Origin: Pseudomonas fluorescens
GTDB taxonomy: Bacteria > Pseudomonadota > Gammaproteobacteria > Pseudomonadales > Pseudomonadaceae
DNA: 64,000 bases
Reading direction: 5' to 3'
Assembly (NCBI RefSeq): GCF_040448305.1
Contig: NZ_CP148752.1
Span: 5,991,501 to 6,055,500 of the forward strand
A program made the position numbers and the translations under genes. Shown here piece after piece: positions 33,776 through 42,590 of the stretch (its first letter is position 1; each line of letters opens with the position of its first letter). The notes under the pieces were generated by a model. The model had not been told where the DNA came from, did no database searches, and was given only the letters and a program-made list of their open reading frames with translations.

Positions 33776-34492
33776 TTAGACCACCATCGACACCGCCAAC
33801 GGCAGGAAAACCGCCGTGGCCACACCCATCAGGCTCATCGCCAGCGCCGCGAAGGCGCCGCACTCTTCACTTTCCTGCAACGCCACCGACGTGCCGACCG
33901 CATGGGCCGTCATGCCCAGTGCCATGCCCCTGGCTTCCGGGCTGTGCACGCCGAGGCGGGTCAACAGGGCCGGACCGAAAATCGCCCCGATCACACCAGT
34001 AATCAAGACGAACACCGCTGCCAGCGCCGCGACACCACCAATCTGCTCAGCCACCAACATAGCGATCGGCGAGGTCACCGATTTCGGCGCCATGGTCATC
34101 AGGATCATGTGCTCGGCACCGAACGACCAGCCCAGCAACACGCCCATCCCCGTGGCCACCACCCCACCTATCACCAGCGTAGTAAATATCGGCCAGAACA
34201 ACTGCCGAATCCGTCGCAGGTTGAGATAAAGCGGCACCGCCAGCGCGACAGTGGCCGGGCCGAGCAGGATGCTTAGAATCTCGGTGCTCTTGCGGTACTC
34301 GGCGTAAGTCAGGCCGCAGCCCACCAGCACGCCGATCACCAGCAACATGGAGACAAGCACCGGCTGCAAAAAGATCCATCGGGTTTTCTCGAATGCCGCC
34401 AGGACGAGTTGATAGGCGCCAAGGGTAATACCGATACCAAACAAGGGATGATGAATTACCGACGTCCAGGCGCCGTGCCAGTCGAAGATCAT
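33776..34492 (-). CDS. LrgB/CidB family membrane protein
   Basis: The 238-residue inner-membrane protein has about seven hydrophobic segments and the family's conserved stretches ILLGPATVALAVPLYLN and APKSVTSPIAMLVAEQIGG plus a final TAHAVGTSVALQ. LrgB/CidB partners influence murein hydrolase export, cell death and, in plants and bacteria, glycolate or pyruvate movement. Which applies is not shown here. It overlaps the lrgA-like gene by four bases (ATGA), so the two are coupled. Confidence 0.93.
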   Translation of the reverse strand: MIFDWHGAWTSVIHHPLFGIGITLGAYQLVLAAFEKTRWIFLQPVLVSMLLVIGVLVGCGLTYAEYRKSTEILSILLGPATVALAVPLYLNLRRIRQLFWPIFTTLVIGGVVATGMGVLLGWSFGAEHMILMTMAPKSVTSPIAMLVAEQIGGVAALAAVFVLITGVIGAIFGPALLTRLGVHSPEARGMALGMTAHAVGTSVALQESEECGAFAALAMSLMGVATAVFLPLAVSMVV

Positions 34493-34851
34493 TGGCCGTC
34501 CTCAGGCTGAGCGTGACGCTTGACCATGCGCTGCATCAGCACCCCGGCGAAGGCCATCGAAAGCAGCAGCGACAGCACCAGCGCACCGACAATGGCCCAG
34601 AAATCCGCCGCAATGTCAGCGGCGTAGACCATCACGCCCACGGCCGGCGGCACCAGCAACAGCGGCAGGTAGCGCAGCAGGCTGCTGGCCGCCAGGTTCA
34701 GTGGCTCGCCGACCTGTCCGCGACAGATGAGGTACACCAGCAACAGCAGCAACCCCACAATCGGCCCCGGCAGCACCGGCAAGAACAAATGATTGATCGC
34801 GGTGCCGAGCAATTGGAACAGCACCAGCCACGTCAGGCCCCGTAACAACAT
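34489..34851 (-). CDS. LrgA/CidA family holin-like protein
   Basis: The 120-residue product has four membrane segments and the family motif PGPIVGLLLLLVYL near the N-terminus, then LRYLPLLLVPPAVGVMVY. It is the small holin-like partner of the LrgB/CidB protein. Two adjacent ATGs (34854, 34851) are possible; the second is used. No two-component regulator is next to it, unlike the Gram-positive lytSR-lrgAB arrangement. Confidence 0.92.
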   Translation of the reverse strand: MLLRGLTWLVLFQLLGTAINHLFLPVLPGPIVGLLLLLVYLICRGQVGEPLNLAASSLLRYLPLLLVPPAVGVMVYAADIAADFWAIVGALVLSLLLSMAFAGVLMQRMVKRHAQPEDGQ

Positions 34852-35044
34852 CAAAGATCTCCCGCAAAATCCGTTACCCGCATTGGCAGGGCATTATAAG
34901 CATGCTCGCGCTATAGACCGGCATTCGCCAAAAGCATGGTCAGTTGACCGGAGCGTTTGGTCATGTTGATCTAAAGTGGTAAGCCGGGAGGTTAGATCCC
35001 CGCAAGCCAAAACTATAAAACCGATGAACCCAAGGAGAGTCTCA

Positions 35045-35500
35045 ATGCCCTATGTTCCAGTTGCAGAGCTCAAAGATTATGTCGGCAAGGAACTTGGACG
35101 TTCCGAATGGCTCACCATCGATCAGGACCGCATCAACCTGTTCGCCGAAGCCACAGGGGATTTTCAGTTCATCCACGTCGACCCGGTCAAGGCCGCGCAA
35201 ACGCCATTTGGCAGCACCATCGCTCACGGCTTTCTGTCGCTGTCGCTGATCCCGAAACTGATGGAAGACATCCTCGTCATGCCCGAAGGCTTGAAGATGG
35301 TGGTCAACTACGGCCTCGACAGCGTGCGCTTCATCCAGCCGGTCAAGGTCAATTCGAAAGTGCGCCTGAAGGTCGACCTGACCGAAGTCATCGAGAAGAA
35401 ACCCGGCCAATGGCTGCTCAAAGCCACCACCACCCTGGAAATCGAAGGTTCGGACAAACCGGCGTACATCGCCGAACCTCTGTCCCTGTGCTTCGTATAA
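35045..35500 (+). CDS. MaoC-family (R)-specific enoyl-CoA hydratase-like protein
   Basis: The 151-residue hot-dog fold protein shows the hydratase-2 motif ATGDFQFIHVDPVKA with the catalytic Asp and His of (R)-hydratases (D-x4-H), followed by FGSTIAHGFLSLSL. Such enzymes hydrate enoyl-CoA to (R)-3-hydroxyacyl-CoA and may feed polyhydroxyalkanoate or lipid pathways. The specific substrate is not known. The ATG at 35045 is preceded by AAGGAGAG. It is divergent from the lrgAB-like pair and stands alone. Confidence 0.9.
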   Translation: MPYVPVAELKDYVGKELGRSEWLTIDQDRINLFAEATGDFQFIHVDPVKAAQTPFGSTIAHGFLSLSLIPKLMEDILVMPEGLKMVVNYGLDSVRFIQPVKVNSKVRLKVDLTEVIEKKPGQWLLKATTTLEIEGSDKPAYIAEPLSLCFV

Positions 35501-35614
35501 ACCGTCCTGGATGCGAAGCAGCTCATGCTGTTTCGCGCCCTCACGCGGTACCTCACCCTATATATGGACACATAGCTGCGGCATACTCCCTCGCCTAATT
35601 GCCCGGAATCCGCT

Positions 35615-37333
35615 ATGCGCCCACTTGCACTCCTTGCCTTGACCCTGATGCTCACCGCTTGCGGCGACGGCGAATCGCCTTTGCCTCCCGACGCCCGCCT
35701 GCCGGACGGCGGACGCTATCGCGGTGACCTGGTCAATGGCTTGCTGCAAGGCAAGGGGCGTATCGACTACCCGAACGGCAGCTGGTACGCCGGCGAGTTC
35801 GAAAAGGGCCAGTGGCAGGGCCAGGGCGAATGGCATGGCAGCAATGGCGAAGTCTATCGCGGGCAGTTCAATCAGGGACTGTTCGACGGCCAGGGGGCAC
35901 TGACCACCAACGCCAGCAGCTACAGCGGCGGCTTCAAGGCCGGCCGACGCAACGGCGAAGGCACCCTCAAAGAAAACGGCATGAGCTATCGCGGAGAGTT
36001 CAAGGCCGATCAATACGCCGGCCTGGGTCGACTCGAACTCGAAGACGGCAGCTCCTATCAAGGTCAGTTCGCCCACGGCAAACCCAATGGCGAAGGACTG
36101 CGCGGCGACGGCAACGGCAATCAGTTCACCGGGCACTTCGTCGACGGCCAGCTGGAAGGCAACGGGACTTTCAACAGCGCCGACGGCGACATCTATGTCG
36201 GCAGCTTCAAGAACAATCAACTGCACGGCAAGGGCCGCTACGAGAACGCCGACGGCGATGTCTGGCTGGGCCAGTTCAAGGAAGGCTCGCTGAGCGGCAA
36301 GGGCGAGTTGATCGGCACTGACGGCAGCCACTACATCGGCCAGTTCAATGACTGGCGTTTTTCCGGCCAGGGCCGCCTGAACCTGTCCGACGGCAGTTTT
36401 TACACTGGCCAGTTCGACAACGACAGTTACCAGGGGCGCGGCACATTGGTGTTGACCGATGGCACCGTGCTCAGCGGCACCTGGATCAACGGCCAGCGCG
36501 TACGCGACGCCGAGGGCAAATTATTGCCCGACACCCTGGAGCTCGGCCTGCTGGCCCAGGGGCGCTTGCTCGACGCCGCGCTGGCCAACGTTCCACCCTC
36601 GACCCCGGCGGTGGAGCTGTATTCGTTGACCCTGGGTGGCGATGGCAAGCAAAGCGTGTTTCTGCGCGAATCCGACTACGTCGCCAACATGCTCACCACC
36701 CGTTTCGGCACCTTTGGCCAGATCCGCCTGGTGAACCATCGTGACCACCTCGCCGACCGCCCGATGGCTACCCGGGAAAACCTGCGCCGCGCTGCCCTGA
36801 CGCTGGCCGAACGCAGCGGTCCGGAAGACCTGATTTTCATCTACCTGACCAGCCACGGCACCAGTGAACACGAACTGGTGCTCGACCAGCCGCGCATGGA
36901 ACTGGCCGATCTGCCAGCCGACGAATTGGCCGCGGTTCTCGCCCCCTTGAAAAACCGCGACAAGATCATCGTGATTTCGTCCTGCTACTCCGGCGGCTTC
37001 ATCCCCGCCCTCAAGGATGAACGGACCCTGATCATAACGGCCTCGCGGGCCGACCGAGTATCCTTCGGTTGCTCGGAGGAAGCCAACTTCACTTACTTCG
37101 GCGATGCCTTGTTCGCCCAGGCCCTGAACCAGACCGATGATCTGGAGCAAGCCTTCAAACTGACCAAGGCCACTGTCGCCGAACGTGAGCTGGCGGACGG
37201 TTTTGAAGCGTCCGAACCACAGATCTGGGCACCGAAAACCGTCCTCTCGCATTGGCAACTACTGCGCAAACAGCAGGCACGAAAAGCACTGCAAAGTGCA
37301 TCCATCGAAAGCAAGGATGCAAACAGCAACTAA
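35615..37333 (+). CDS. MORN-repeat lipoprotein with C-terminal C13 (legumain/caspase-like) peptidase
   Basis: The 572-residue product starts with a lipoprotein signal (LALLALTLMLTACGDG, lipidated Cys16), so it sits in the envelope. Residues of about 35-305 are about 12 MORN repeats of 23 residues (Y-x-G-x-F-x-x-G-x-x-x-G-x-G pattern). Residues of about 330-550 are a peptidase C13 domain of the caspase clan, with His414 in YLTSHG and Cys457 in ISSCYSGGF, the predicted catalytic pair. MORN repeats bind lipids or proteins; the target is unknown. It starts 115 bases after the MaoC gene and is followed after 27 bases by an NAD(P)-binding protein. No partner or substrate gene is evident nearby. Confidence 0.88.
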   Translation: MRPLALLALTLMLTACGDGESPLPPDARLPDGGRYRGDLVNGLLQGKGRIDYPNGSWYAGEFEKGQWQGQGEWHGSNGEVYRGQFNQGLFDGQGALTTNASSYSGGFKAGRRNGEGTLKENGMSYRGEFKADQYAGLGRLELEDGSSYQGQFAHGKPNGEGLRGDGNGNQFTGHFVDGQLEGNGTFNSADGDIYVGSFKNNQLHGKGRYENADGDVWLGQFKEGSLSGKGELIGTDGSHYIGQFNDWRFSGQGRLNLSDGSFYTGQFDNDSYQGRGTLVLTDGTVLSGTWINGQRVRDAEGKLLPDTLELGLLAQGRLLDAALANVPPSTPAVELYSLTLGGDGKQSVFLRESDYVANMLTTRFGTFGQIRLVNHRDHLADRPMATRENLRRAALTLAERSGPEDLIFIYLTSHGTSEHELVLDQPRMELADLPADELAAVLAPLKNRDKIIVISSCYSGGFIPALKDERTLIITASRADRVSFGCSEEANFTYFGDALFAQALNQTDDLEQAFKLTKATVAERELADGFEASEPQIWAPKTVLSHWQLLRKQQARKALQSASIESKDANSN

Positions 37334-37360
37334 GCTGAATAGTATCAAGGGAGAGACACT

Positions 37361-38002
37361 ATGTACTTGACGCCTCAGCACGTGCTGCTCGCCGGAGCCA
37401 CCGGTTTGACGGGTGAGCATCTGCTTGATCGACTGCTTAACGAACCAACGATTACCCGGGTATTGGCCCCCTCACGCAGGCCATTGGCCGGGCACCCGCA
37501 CCTTGAAAACCCCGTCGGCGACCCGGCGGAGTTTCTGCCGCAGCTGAACGGTCGAGTCGATATCGCCTATTGCTGCCTCGGCACCACGATCAAGCAGGCC
37601 GGCTCGGAACAGGCGTTTCGCGCGGTGGACCTGGACATGGTGGTGGCATTCGCCAAGCGTGCCCGGGAAATGGGCGCAAGGCATTTGATCGTGATCAGTG
37701 CCCTGGGAGCCGATCGCAGATCCTCGATTTTCTACAACCGGGTCAAAGGCGAGATGGAGTACGCATTGCGCGCGCAGGACTGGCCGCAGCTGACTATTTG
37801 CCGCCCTTCGTTGTTGCTGGGTGATCGCACTGAACCGCGACTGGGCGAAAAAGTCGCCGGCCCGTTGTCTCGGCTGATCCCTGGCAAATACCATGGTATC
37901 GAGGCCTGCCAACTGGCCCGGGCAATGTGGCGCCTGGCGCTGGAAGAGCAGGACGGGGTCAGGATTGTCGAGTCGGATGAGCTGAGGAAGTTGGGCAAGT
38001 AA
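37361..38002 (+). CDS. NAD(P)-binding oxidoreductase (atypical short-chain dehydrogenase)
   Basis: The 213-residue cytosolic protein has the Rossmann start VLLAGATGLTGEHLLDRLL and a segment AREMGARHLIVISALGAD followed by YNRVKGEMEYALR, which carries the Y-x-x-x-K pair. It resembles the NmrA/HTATIP2-like group of atypical short-chain dehydrogenases that act as regulators or reductases. AAGGGAGAG precedes the ATG. It follows the MORN protein by 27 bases and may be its co-transcribed partner; function is not known. Confidence 0.87.
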   Translation: MYLTPQHVLLAGATGLTGEHLLDRLLNEPTITRVLAPSRRPLAGHPHLENPVGDPAEFLPQLNGRVDIAYCCLGTTIKQAGSEQAFRAVDLDMVVAFAKRAREMGARHLIVISALGADRRSSIFYNRVKGEMEYALRAQDWPQLTICRPSLLLGDRTEPRLGEKVAGPLSRLIPGKYHGIEACQLARAMWRLALEEQDGVRIVESDELRKLGK

Positions 38003-38011
38003 ACCGCGGAC

Positions 38012-38160
38012 CTGTGGCGAGGGGGCTTGTCGGAACACCGCACCGCCCCGTTCGGCTGCGTAGCAGTCGTAAATATGGAACTCGCGGTGTATCAGAAAAA
38101 TGGAGATGGCCGGTTTTGGGGCTGCTCCGCAGCCCAACGGGGGCAAGCCCCCTCGCCACA
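38012..38160. repeat. Long REPIN with two inner hairpins, left arm damaged
   Basis: The right arm GGGGGCAAGCCCCCTCGCCA (38139 on) is intact while the left arm (38012-38030) is cut after CTTGT. Inner hairpins CGGCTGC/GCAGTCG (38053-38069) and GGGCTGC/GCAGCCC (38119-38135) match the element at 15572-15703 in place but differ in sequence. Confidence 0.8.
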
Positions 38161-38168
38161 ACGCTCTC

Positions 38169-38453
38169 TTACAACCCACCCGTCGCCTGAAAACTCACCC
38201 CAATCACCGTCAGCAATGACAACGGCAACAGCAGCGTGTCGAGCAACGCACTGGCCGGCAGATCAACGCCCGGGTAGCTCGGCGCTTCGGCACCGAAACG
38301 GTCCATGGCGCAGCACCCACCGTTCATCGCGTACAAATCCAGGCGAGTCCCCGAGTACACCACAGGCGCACCCGGCTTGGCCGCATCGAGGGTCCGCACA
38401 GTGGCGCACCCGGCCAATTGCAGCGCCAGCACCATCACCAGCAACTTATTCAT
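38169..38453 (-). CDS. YceK/YidQ family lipoprotein
   Basis: The 94-residue protein has a short signal with the lipobox LQLAGCATV (lipidated Cys at residue 16), a cysteine pair in the segment NGGCCAMDRFG, and a hydrophobic C-terminal part (ALLDTLLLPLSLLTVIGVSF). This is the pattern of the small YceK/YidQ family, whose function is unknown. Its start overlaps the end of ubiX by eight bases on the same strand, so it is co-translated with it. Confidence 0.88.
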   Translation of the reverse strand: MNKLLVMVLALQLAGCATVRTLDAAKPGAPVVYSGTRLDLYAMNGGCCAMDRFGAEAPSYPGVDLPASALLDTLLLPLSLLTVIGVSFQATGGL

Positions 38454-39078
38454 CGCTGGTCAGATGATGCTCGCCCCAGCGCGGCAACATGTCCTGAGGA
38501 ATATTCAGCAGGTTAAGGATCCGCGCCACGACGAAATCGATCAGGTCATCGATGGTTTGCGGCTGATGATAGAAGCCCGGAGATGCCGGCAGGATCGTCA
38601 CGCCCATGTTCGACAACTTGAGCATGTGCTCCAGGTGAATGCTCGAATACGGCGCTTCACGGGGCACCAGGATCAACTGCCGACGTTCTTTCAGCGTCAC
38701 GTCTGCGGCGCGTTCGATCAAGTTGTTGCAGGCACCCGTGGCGATGGCCGACAACGTGCCCGTGGAACACGGCACCACCACCATCGCCGCCGGGGAGCCG
38801 GAGCCCGAAGCCACCGGCGACATCCAGTCTTCCTTGCCGTACACCCGAATCTGCCCTGCGGCAGCCCCCGTGTATTCGGTGAGGAACGCCTGCATCATCT
38901 GCGGCTTGGCCGGCAGCGTGACGTCGGTTTCGGTGGCCATCACCAACTGCGCGGCCTTGGAAATCAGAAAGTGCACTTCACGATCTTCCCGCACCAGGCA
39001 GTCGAGCAGGCGCAATCCGTACTGGGCGCCTGAAGCGCCAGTCATCGCCAGGGTGATGCGGTCCGGGCCGTTGTTCAT
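38446..39078 (-). CDS. ubiX: Flavin prenyltransferase UbiX
   Basis: UbiX makes the prenylated FMN cofactor used by the UbiD decarboxylase in ubiquinone synthesis. The 210-residue flavoprotein has the FMN-binding start TLAMTGASGAQYGLRL and the conserved VVPCSTGTLSAIATG and REAPYSSIHLEHM segments. The ATG at 39078 overlaps the mpl stop by four bases (ATGA). The ubiD partner is not in this window. Confidence 0.96.
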   Translation of the reverse strand: MNNGPDRITLAMTGASGAQYGLRLLDCLVREDREVHFLISKAAQLVMATETDVTLPAKPQMMQAFLTEYTGAAAGQIRVYGKEDWMSPVASGSGSPAAMVVVPCSTGTLSAIATGACNNLIERAADVTLKERRQLILVPREAPYSSIHLEHMLKLSNMGVTILPASPGFYHQPQTIDDLIDFVVARILNLLNIPQDMLPRWGEHHLTSDE

Positions 39079-40424
39079 TTGAGCGCCTCGGCCAGTTTGC
39101 CGTGCAGGCCGCCGAAGCCGCCGTTGCTCATGATTACCACGTGGGTGCCGGGTTGCGCCTGGCTCTTCACGCGCTCGATGATGCCTTCCAGGGAGTCGCT
39201 GACAATCGACGGCACGGTGCACAGCGCGGCGGTGCCCGCCAGGTCCCAGCCGAGGTTGGCCGGTGCGTACCAGATCACCTGATCGGCATCGACCACGCTT
39301 TCCGGCAATCCGTCTCGGTGCGCGCCAAGCTTCATGGAGTTGGAACGCGGCTCGATGATCGCGACCAACGGTGCATCGCCGATGCGTTTGCGCAGGCCAT
39401 CCAGCGTGGTGGCGATGGCGGTCGGGTGGTGAGCGAAGTCGTCATAAATGGTGATGCCACCGACTTCCGCGACTTTTTCCATCCGGCGCTTCACGCTTTT
39501 GAAGGCGCTCAACGCGGCGATGCCCATGGACGGCACCACACCGACGTGGCGTGCGGCAGCCAGCGTCGCCAGGGCGTTGGCGACGTTGTGCTGGCCAGTC
39601 ATGTCCCACTCGACCACGCCTTGGGCGACGCCTTCGAACATCACTTCGAACTTCGAGCCATCTTCACTGAGCAATTTGACCTGCCACTGACCGCCAGCAC
39701 CGGTGGTTTGCACCGGCGTCCAGCAACCCATCTCGATAACGCGCAGCAAGGCCGGCTCAGTGGTCGGATGAATCACCAGGCCTTCGCTCGGGATGGTCCG
39801 CACCAAGTGATGGAACTGCCGCTCGATGGCCGGCAGGTCCGGGAAGATGTCCGCGTGATCGAATTCGAGGTTGTTCAGGATCGCCGTGCGCGGACGGTAG
39901 TGCACGAACTTGGAGCGTTTGTCGAAGAACGCGCTGTCGTATTCGTCGGCTTCAATGACGAAAAACGGCGTATCGCCCAGGCGCGCCGACACCGAGAAGT
40001 TTTGCGGCACGCCGCCGATCAGGAAACCCGGAGCCATGCCCGCGTGCTCCAGCACCCAGGCCAGCATGCTGCTGGTGGTGGTCTTGCCGTGCGTACCGGC
40101 AACCGCCAGCACCCAGCGACCTTGCAGCACGTGATCGGCCAGCCATTGCGGGCCGGAGACGTAGGGCAGGCCTTTGTTCAGCACGTACTCCACAGCCGGG
40201 TTGCCCCGGGACATGGCGTTGCCGATCACTACCAGATCAGGGGCCGGATCGAGTTGCGCCGGGTCGTAGCCTTGGGTCAATTCAATGCCCTGGGCTTCCA
40301 GCTGAGTGCTCATCGGCGGATAGACGTTGGCATCGGAGCCCGTCACGTGATGGCCCAGCTCCTTGGCCAGAACCGCCATTGACCCCATGAAAGTGCCGCA
40401 GATACCAAGAATATGAATGTGCAT
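39075..40424 (-). CDS. mpl: UDP-N-acetylmuramate:tripeptide ligase Mpl
   Basis: Mpl reattaches recycled murein tripeptide (L-Ala-gamma-D-Glu-meso-DAP) to UDP-MurNAc. The 449-residue Mur-ligase family protein has the N-terminal domain HIHILGICGTFMGS, the ATP loop GTHGKTTTSSMLA, and the DDFAHHPTAIATTL signature of MurC/Mpl-type enzymes. It complements the LD-carboxypeptidase found near 18,000 in the same recycling route. It is the first gene of mpl-ubiX-yceK, and its own start lies 114 bases from the regulator gene that follows in the window. Confidence 0.96.
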   Translation of the reverse strand: MHIHILGICGTFMGSMAVLAKELGHHVTGSDANVYPPMSTQLEAQGIELTQGYDPAQLDPAPDLVVIGNAMSRGNPAVEYVLNKGLPYVSGPQWLADHVLQGRWVLAVAGTHGKTTTSSMLAWVLEHAGMAPGFLIGGVPQNFSVSARLGDTPFFVIEADEYDSAFFDKRSKFVHYRPRTAILNNLEFDHADIFPDLPAIERQFHHLVRTIPSEGLVIHPTTEPALLRVIEMGCWTPVQTTGAGGQWQVKLLSEDGSKFEVMFEGVAQGVVEWDMTGQHNVANALATLAAARHVGVVPSMGIAALSAFKSVKRRMEKVAEVGGITIYDDFAHHPTAIATTLDGLRKRIGDAPLVAIIEPRSNSMKLGAHRDGLPESVVDADQVIWYAPANLGWDLAGTAALCTVPSIVSDSLEGIIERVKSQAQPGTHVVIMSNGGFGGLHGKLAEALK

Positions 40425-40501
40425 AGTCGACCTCGTAAAACATGGCCGCAGGTTAGCTTAGGAAGGGGAAAATCGCACCTTGTGTTTCAGATCTGAAGAC
40501 G

Positions 40502-40525
40502 CCTTCGCGAGCCTGCTCGCGAAGG
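40502..40525. repeat. Single REP palindrome (11-bp stem)
   Basis: CCTTCGCGAGC and GCTCGCGAAGG pair around CT. It lies 13 bases beyond the 3' end of the regulator gene and may serve as its terminator. Confidence 0.7.
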
Positions 40526-40537
40526 GCGCGACGCGGT

Positions 40538-42451
40538 CTACCGGGCGATACCGTGTTTACGCAGCTTCCGATAGAGAGTATTGCGACTGACCCCCAACTG
40601 CTCCGCCGTGTGGGTCATATGCCAGCGCGTCTGCTCCAGCGCCGTGAGTAACGCCAGCCGCTCGGCATCTTCCAGCGGATGCTCCGACGCCTCTTCAATC
40701 GTCGACACTACCGGCCGCACCTGGCGAATCATCGCCGGCAAATCCTCCAGACCGATCCGCCCGTCCTCACACAGCGCCGCCAACGTACGCAGCACATTTC
40801 GCAACTGCCGCACGTTACCCGGCCAGGCGAACCCCAATAAGGCCTCCCGCGCCGGCCCCTCGATCAACACCGTTTCTCCGCCCGCCTCCTCGGCCAGCAA
40901 AAAGTCGAGTAACTGGGATTTGTCGCTACGCTCGCGCAACGGCGGCAACGCGACTTCCAGTCCGTTGAGGCGGTAATACAAATCCTCACGGAAGCTGCCG
41001 TCCTGCACACGGTCCAGCAAGTTACGGTGAGTGGCACTGATGATCCGCACATTCACCGATTCCGGCTCGCCGCCGATTGGCACCACTTGCCGGTCTTCCA
41101 GCACCCTCAGCAAGCGCGTCTGCATGGCCAGTGGCATGTCACCGATTTCATCGAGGAATAAGGTCCCACCATCGGCCTGTTGCAACTTGCCGCGCATGCC
41201 TTCCTTGCGCGCACCGGTAAAGCTGCCGCCGCGATAACCGAAGAGCTCGCTTTCGATCAGGCTTTCGGGAATGGCCGCGCAATTGAGAGCGACGAAGGCT
41301 TTCTCCGCCCGCTGACTGGCGTGGTGCACCGCTTTGGCAAAGGCCTCCTTGCCGGACCCGGTTTCGCCGTTGATCAGCAGCGGCACGTCGCGTTCGTAGA
41401 CGCGCAAGGCCTTGCGGAAGTCCGCCTGCAACGTCACGTCATCCAGGCAAATGCCCGACAGGCGCGGTGCTTGTGCAACCTTGGCCGCTGGCACCATCGG
41501 AATCGGCAGCGGCCGCCGTGCCTCACCGCGCAATACCGCGAACAGCTTGCGACCATCACGGGTGCGCAACGGCCAACTGGCGGCGGCATTGGTGCTCGCG
41601 CGACCGAGCAACTCATCGAGCGAGCAATCGAAAAACGCCTCCACCGGCTTACCCAGCAAGCCGCCGCGAATATGCCCCAGCAGGTTCAGCGCACTCTGGT
41701 TGACCGCGCAAATTCGCCCTTCTCCGTCGAACGCCAGCAACCCTTCGCTGAACAAACCGACGGACTCGGCCTGCAAGTGAAAGCGCAGCAGCCATTGATT
41801 GTCGAAGCAGCGCAGGAAGTAGCAGCTCTCGATCATCTTCGCCGACAGATTGACCAGCGCCATGGTGTGGAACTGACTTTGCCGCGACACATCGCGCCGC
41901 GCCGACGATACGTCGAGTACCGCCAGCAATTCGCCATGGGGATCGAAGACCGGGCTCGCCGAGCAGGTCAGGCCGGTGTGGCGGCCGCGAAAGTGTTCGT
42001 CCTGATGGATGGTCAGCGACTGACGCTCCACCAGACAAGTGCCGATACCGTTAGTGCCTTCGCAGGCCTCGCTCCAGTCGGCACCGAGCCAGAGGCCGGC
42101 ACGCTCGAAAATCTGTCGTTCGGCGGGCGCGGTGACGCAGTTGAGGATCACGCCGCGGGCGTCGGTCAGCAGCACTGCATGGCCGGCGCCGGAGAGTTGT
42201 TGATGCAGGCTGGTCATTTCATTGCCGGCGATGTGCAGCACCTGCTGCAAGCGTTCGCGGCTTTCCAGGACACGGCCATGTTCCAGCACCGTCGGCGCGA
42301 TGCTCAGGGCCGGATCGAGGTGATAGTCCTCAAGGCAGCGCAGCCAGGAACGGGCGATGGACGGATCGCTGCCGGGACCGTGCAGGTGGGTCTTGCCCTG
42401 GGTCACCGTCAATACTTGCTGGGCATGGCGACTCAAATGGTTGTCGTGCAT
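40538..42451 (-). CDS. eatR: Sigma-54-dependent activator, EatR-like (AcoR family)
   Basis: The 637-residue regulator has an N-terminal GAF-type sensor (about 60-200), a PAS-like segment (about 230-300), a central AAA+ domain with Walker A NGETGSGKEAFAKA, a sigma-54 contact loop present as GSFTGA rather than the common GAFTGA, and Walker B GTLFLDEIGDMP, and a Fis-type helix-turn-helix at the C-terminus (HTAEQLGVSRNTLYRKLRK). In P. aeruginosa the gene in this position, EatR, activates ethanolamine catabolic genes with RpoN; this identity is inferred from context and domain order. It is divergent from the aldehyde dehydrogenase gene and has two -24/-12 promoters nearby that it probably serves. 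Confidence 0.87.
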   Translation of the reverse strand: MHDNHLSRHAQQVLTVTQGKTHLHGPGSDPSIARSWLRCLEDYHLDPALSIAPTVLEHGRVLESRERLQQVLHIAGNEMTSLHQQLSGAGHAVLLTDARGVILNCVTAPAERQIFERAGLWLGADWSEACEGTNGIGTCLVERQSLTIHQDEHFRGRHTGLTCSASPVFDPHGELLAVLDVSSARRDVSRQSQFHTMALVNLSAKMIESCYFLRCFDNQWLLRFHLQAESVGLFSEGLLAFDGEGRICAVNQSALNLLGHIRGGLLGKPVEAFFDCSLDELLGRASTNAAASWPLRTRDGRKLFAVLRGEARRPLPIPMVPAAKVAQAPRLSGICLDDVTLQADFRKALRVYERDVPLLINGETGSGKEAFAKAVHHASQRAEKAFVALNCAAIPESLIESELFGYRGGSFTGARKEGMRGKLQQADGGTLFLDEIGDMPLAMQTRLLRVLEDRQVVPIGGEPESVNVRIISATHRNLLDRVQDGSFREDLYYRLNGLEVALPPLRERSDKSQLLDFLLAEEAGGETVLIEGPAREALLGFAWPGNVRQLRNVLRTLAALCEDGRIGLEDLPAMIRQVRPVVSTIEEASEHPLEDAERLALLTALEQTRWHMTHTAEQLGVSRNTLYRKLRKHGIAR

Positions 42452-42521
42452 TTCTTATTATTCTCCCCGGGGCTCGGCGTCCCGTGCATGAGGTGATGCC
42501 GAGCATCCTCCAGCCCGGCCC

Positions 42522-42533
42522 GCATTGCAATGC
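42522..42533. promoter_or_regulatory. 12-bp perfect palindrome upstream of the regulator gene
   Basis: GCATTGCAATGC is self-complementary and lies 71 bases before the eatR start codon in the divergent gap. It could be an operator, but no family is known to me. Confidence 0.35.
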
Positions 42534-42557
42534 CTGCAAGACCGGTTGGTCACCAGC

Positions 42558-42575
42558 TGTGCCACAAACGGTACA
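42558..42575. promoter_or_regulatory. Candidate activator site 1 (TGTGCC-N6-GGTACA)
   Basis: This near-palindrome of 18 bp is followed 15 bases later by a second copy in inverse orientation. It lies about 140 bases before the predicted sigma-54 start, a usual distance for enhancer-binding proteins. Confidence 0.6.
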
Positions 42576-42590
42576 AAGTGTCACCAGGGC

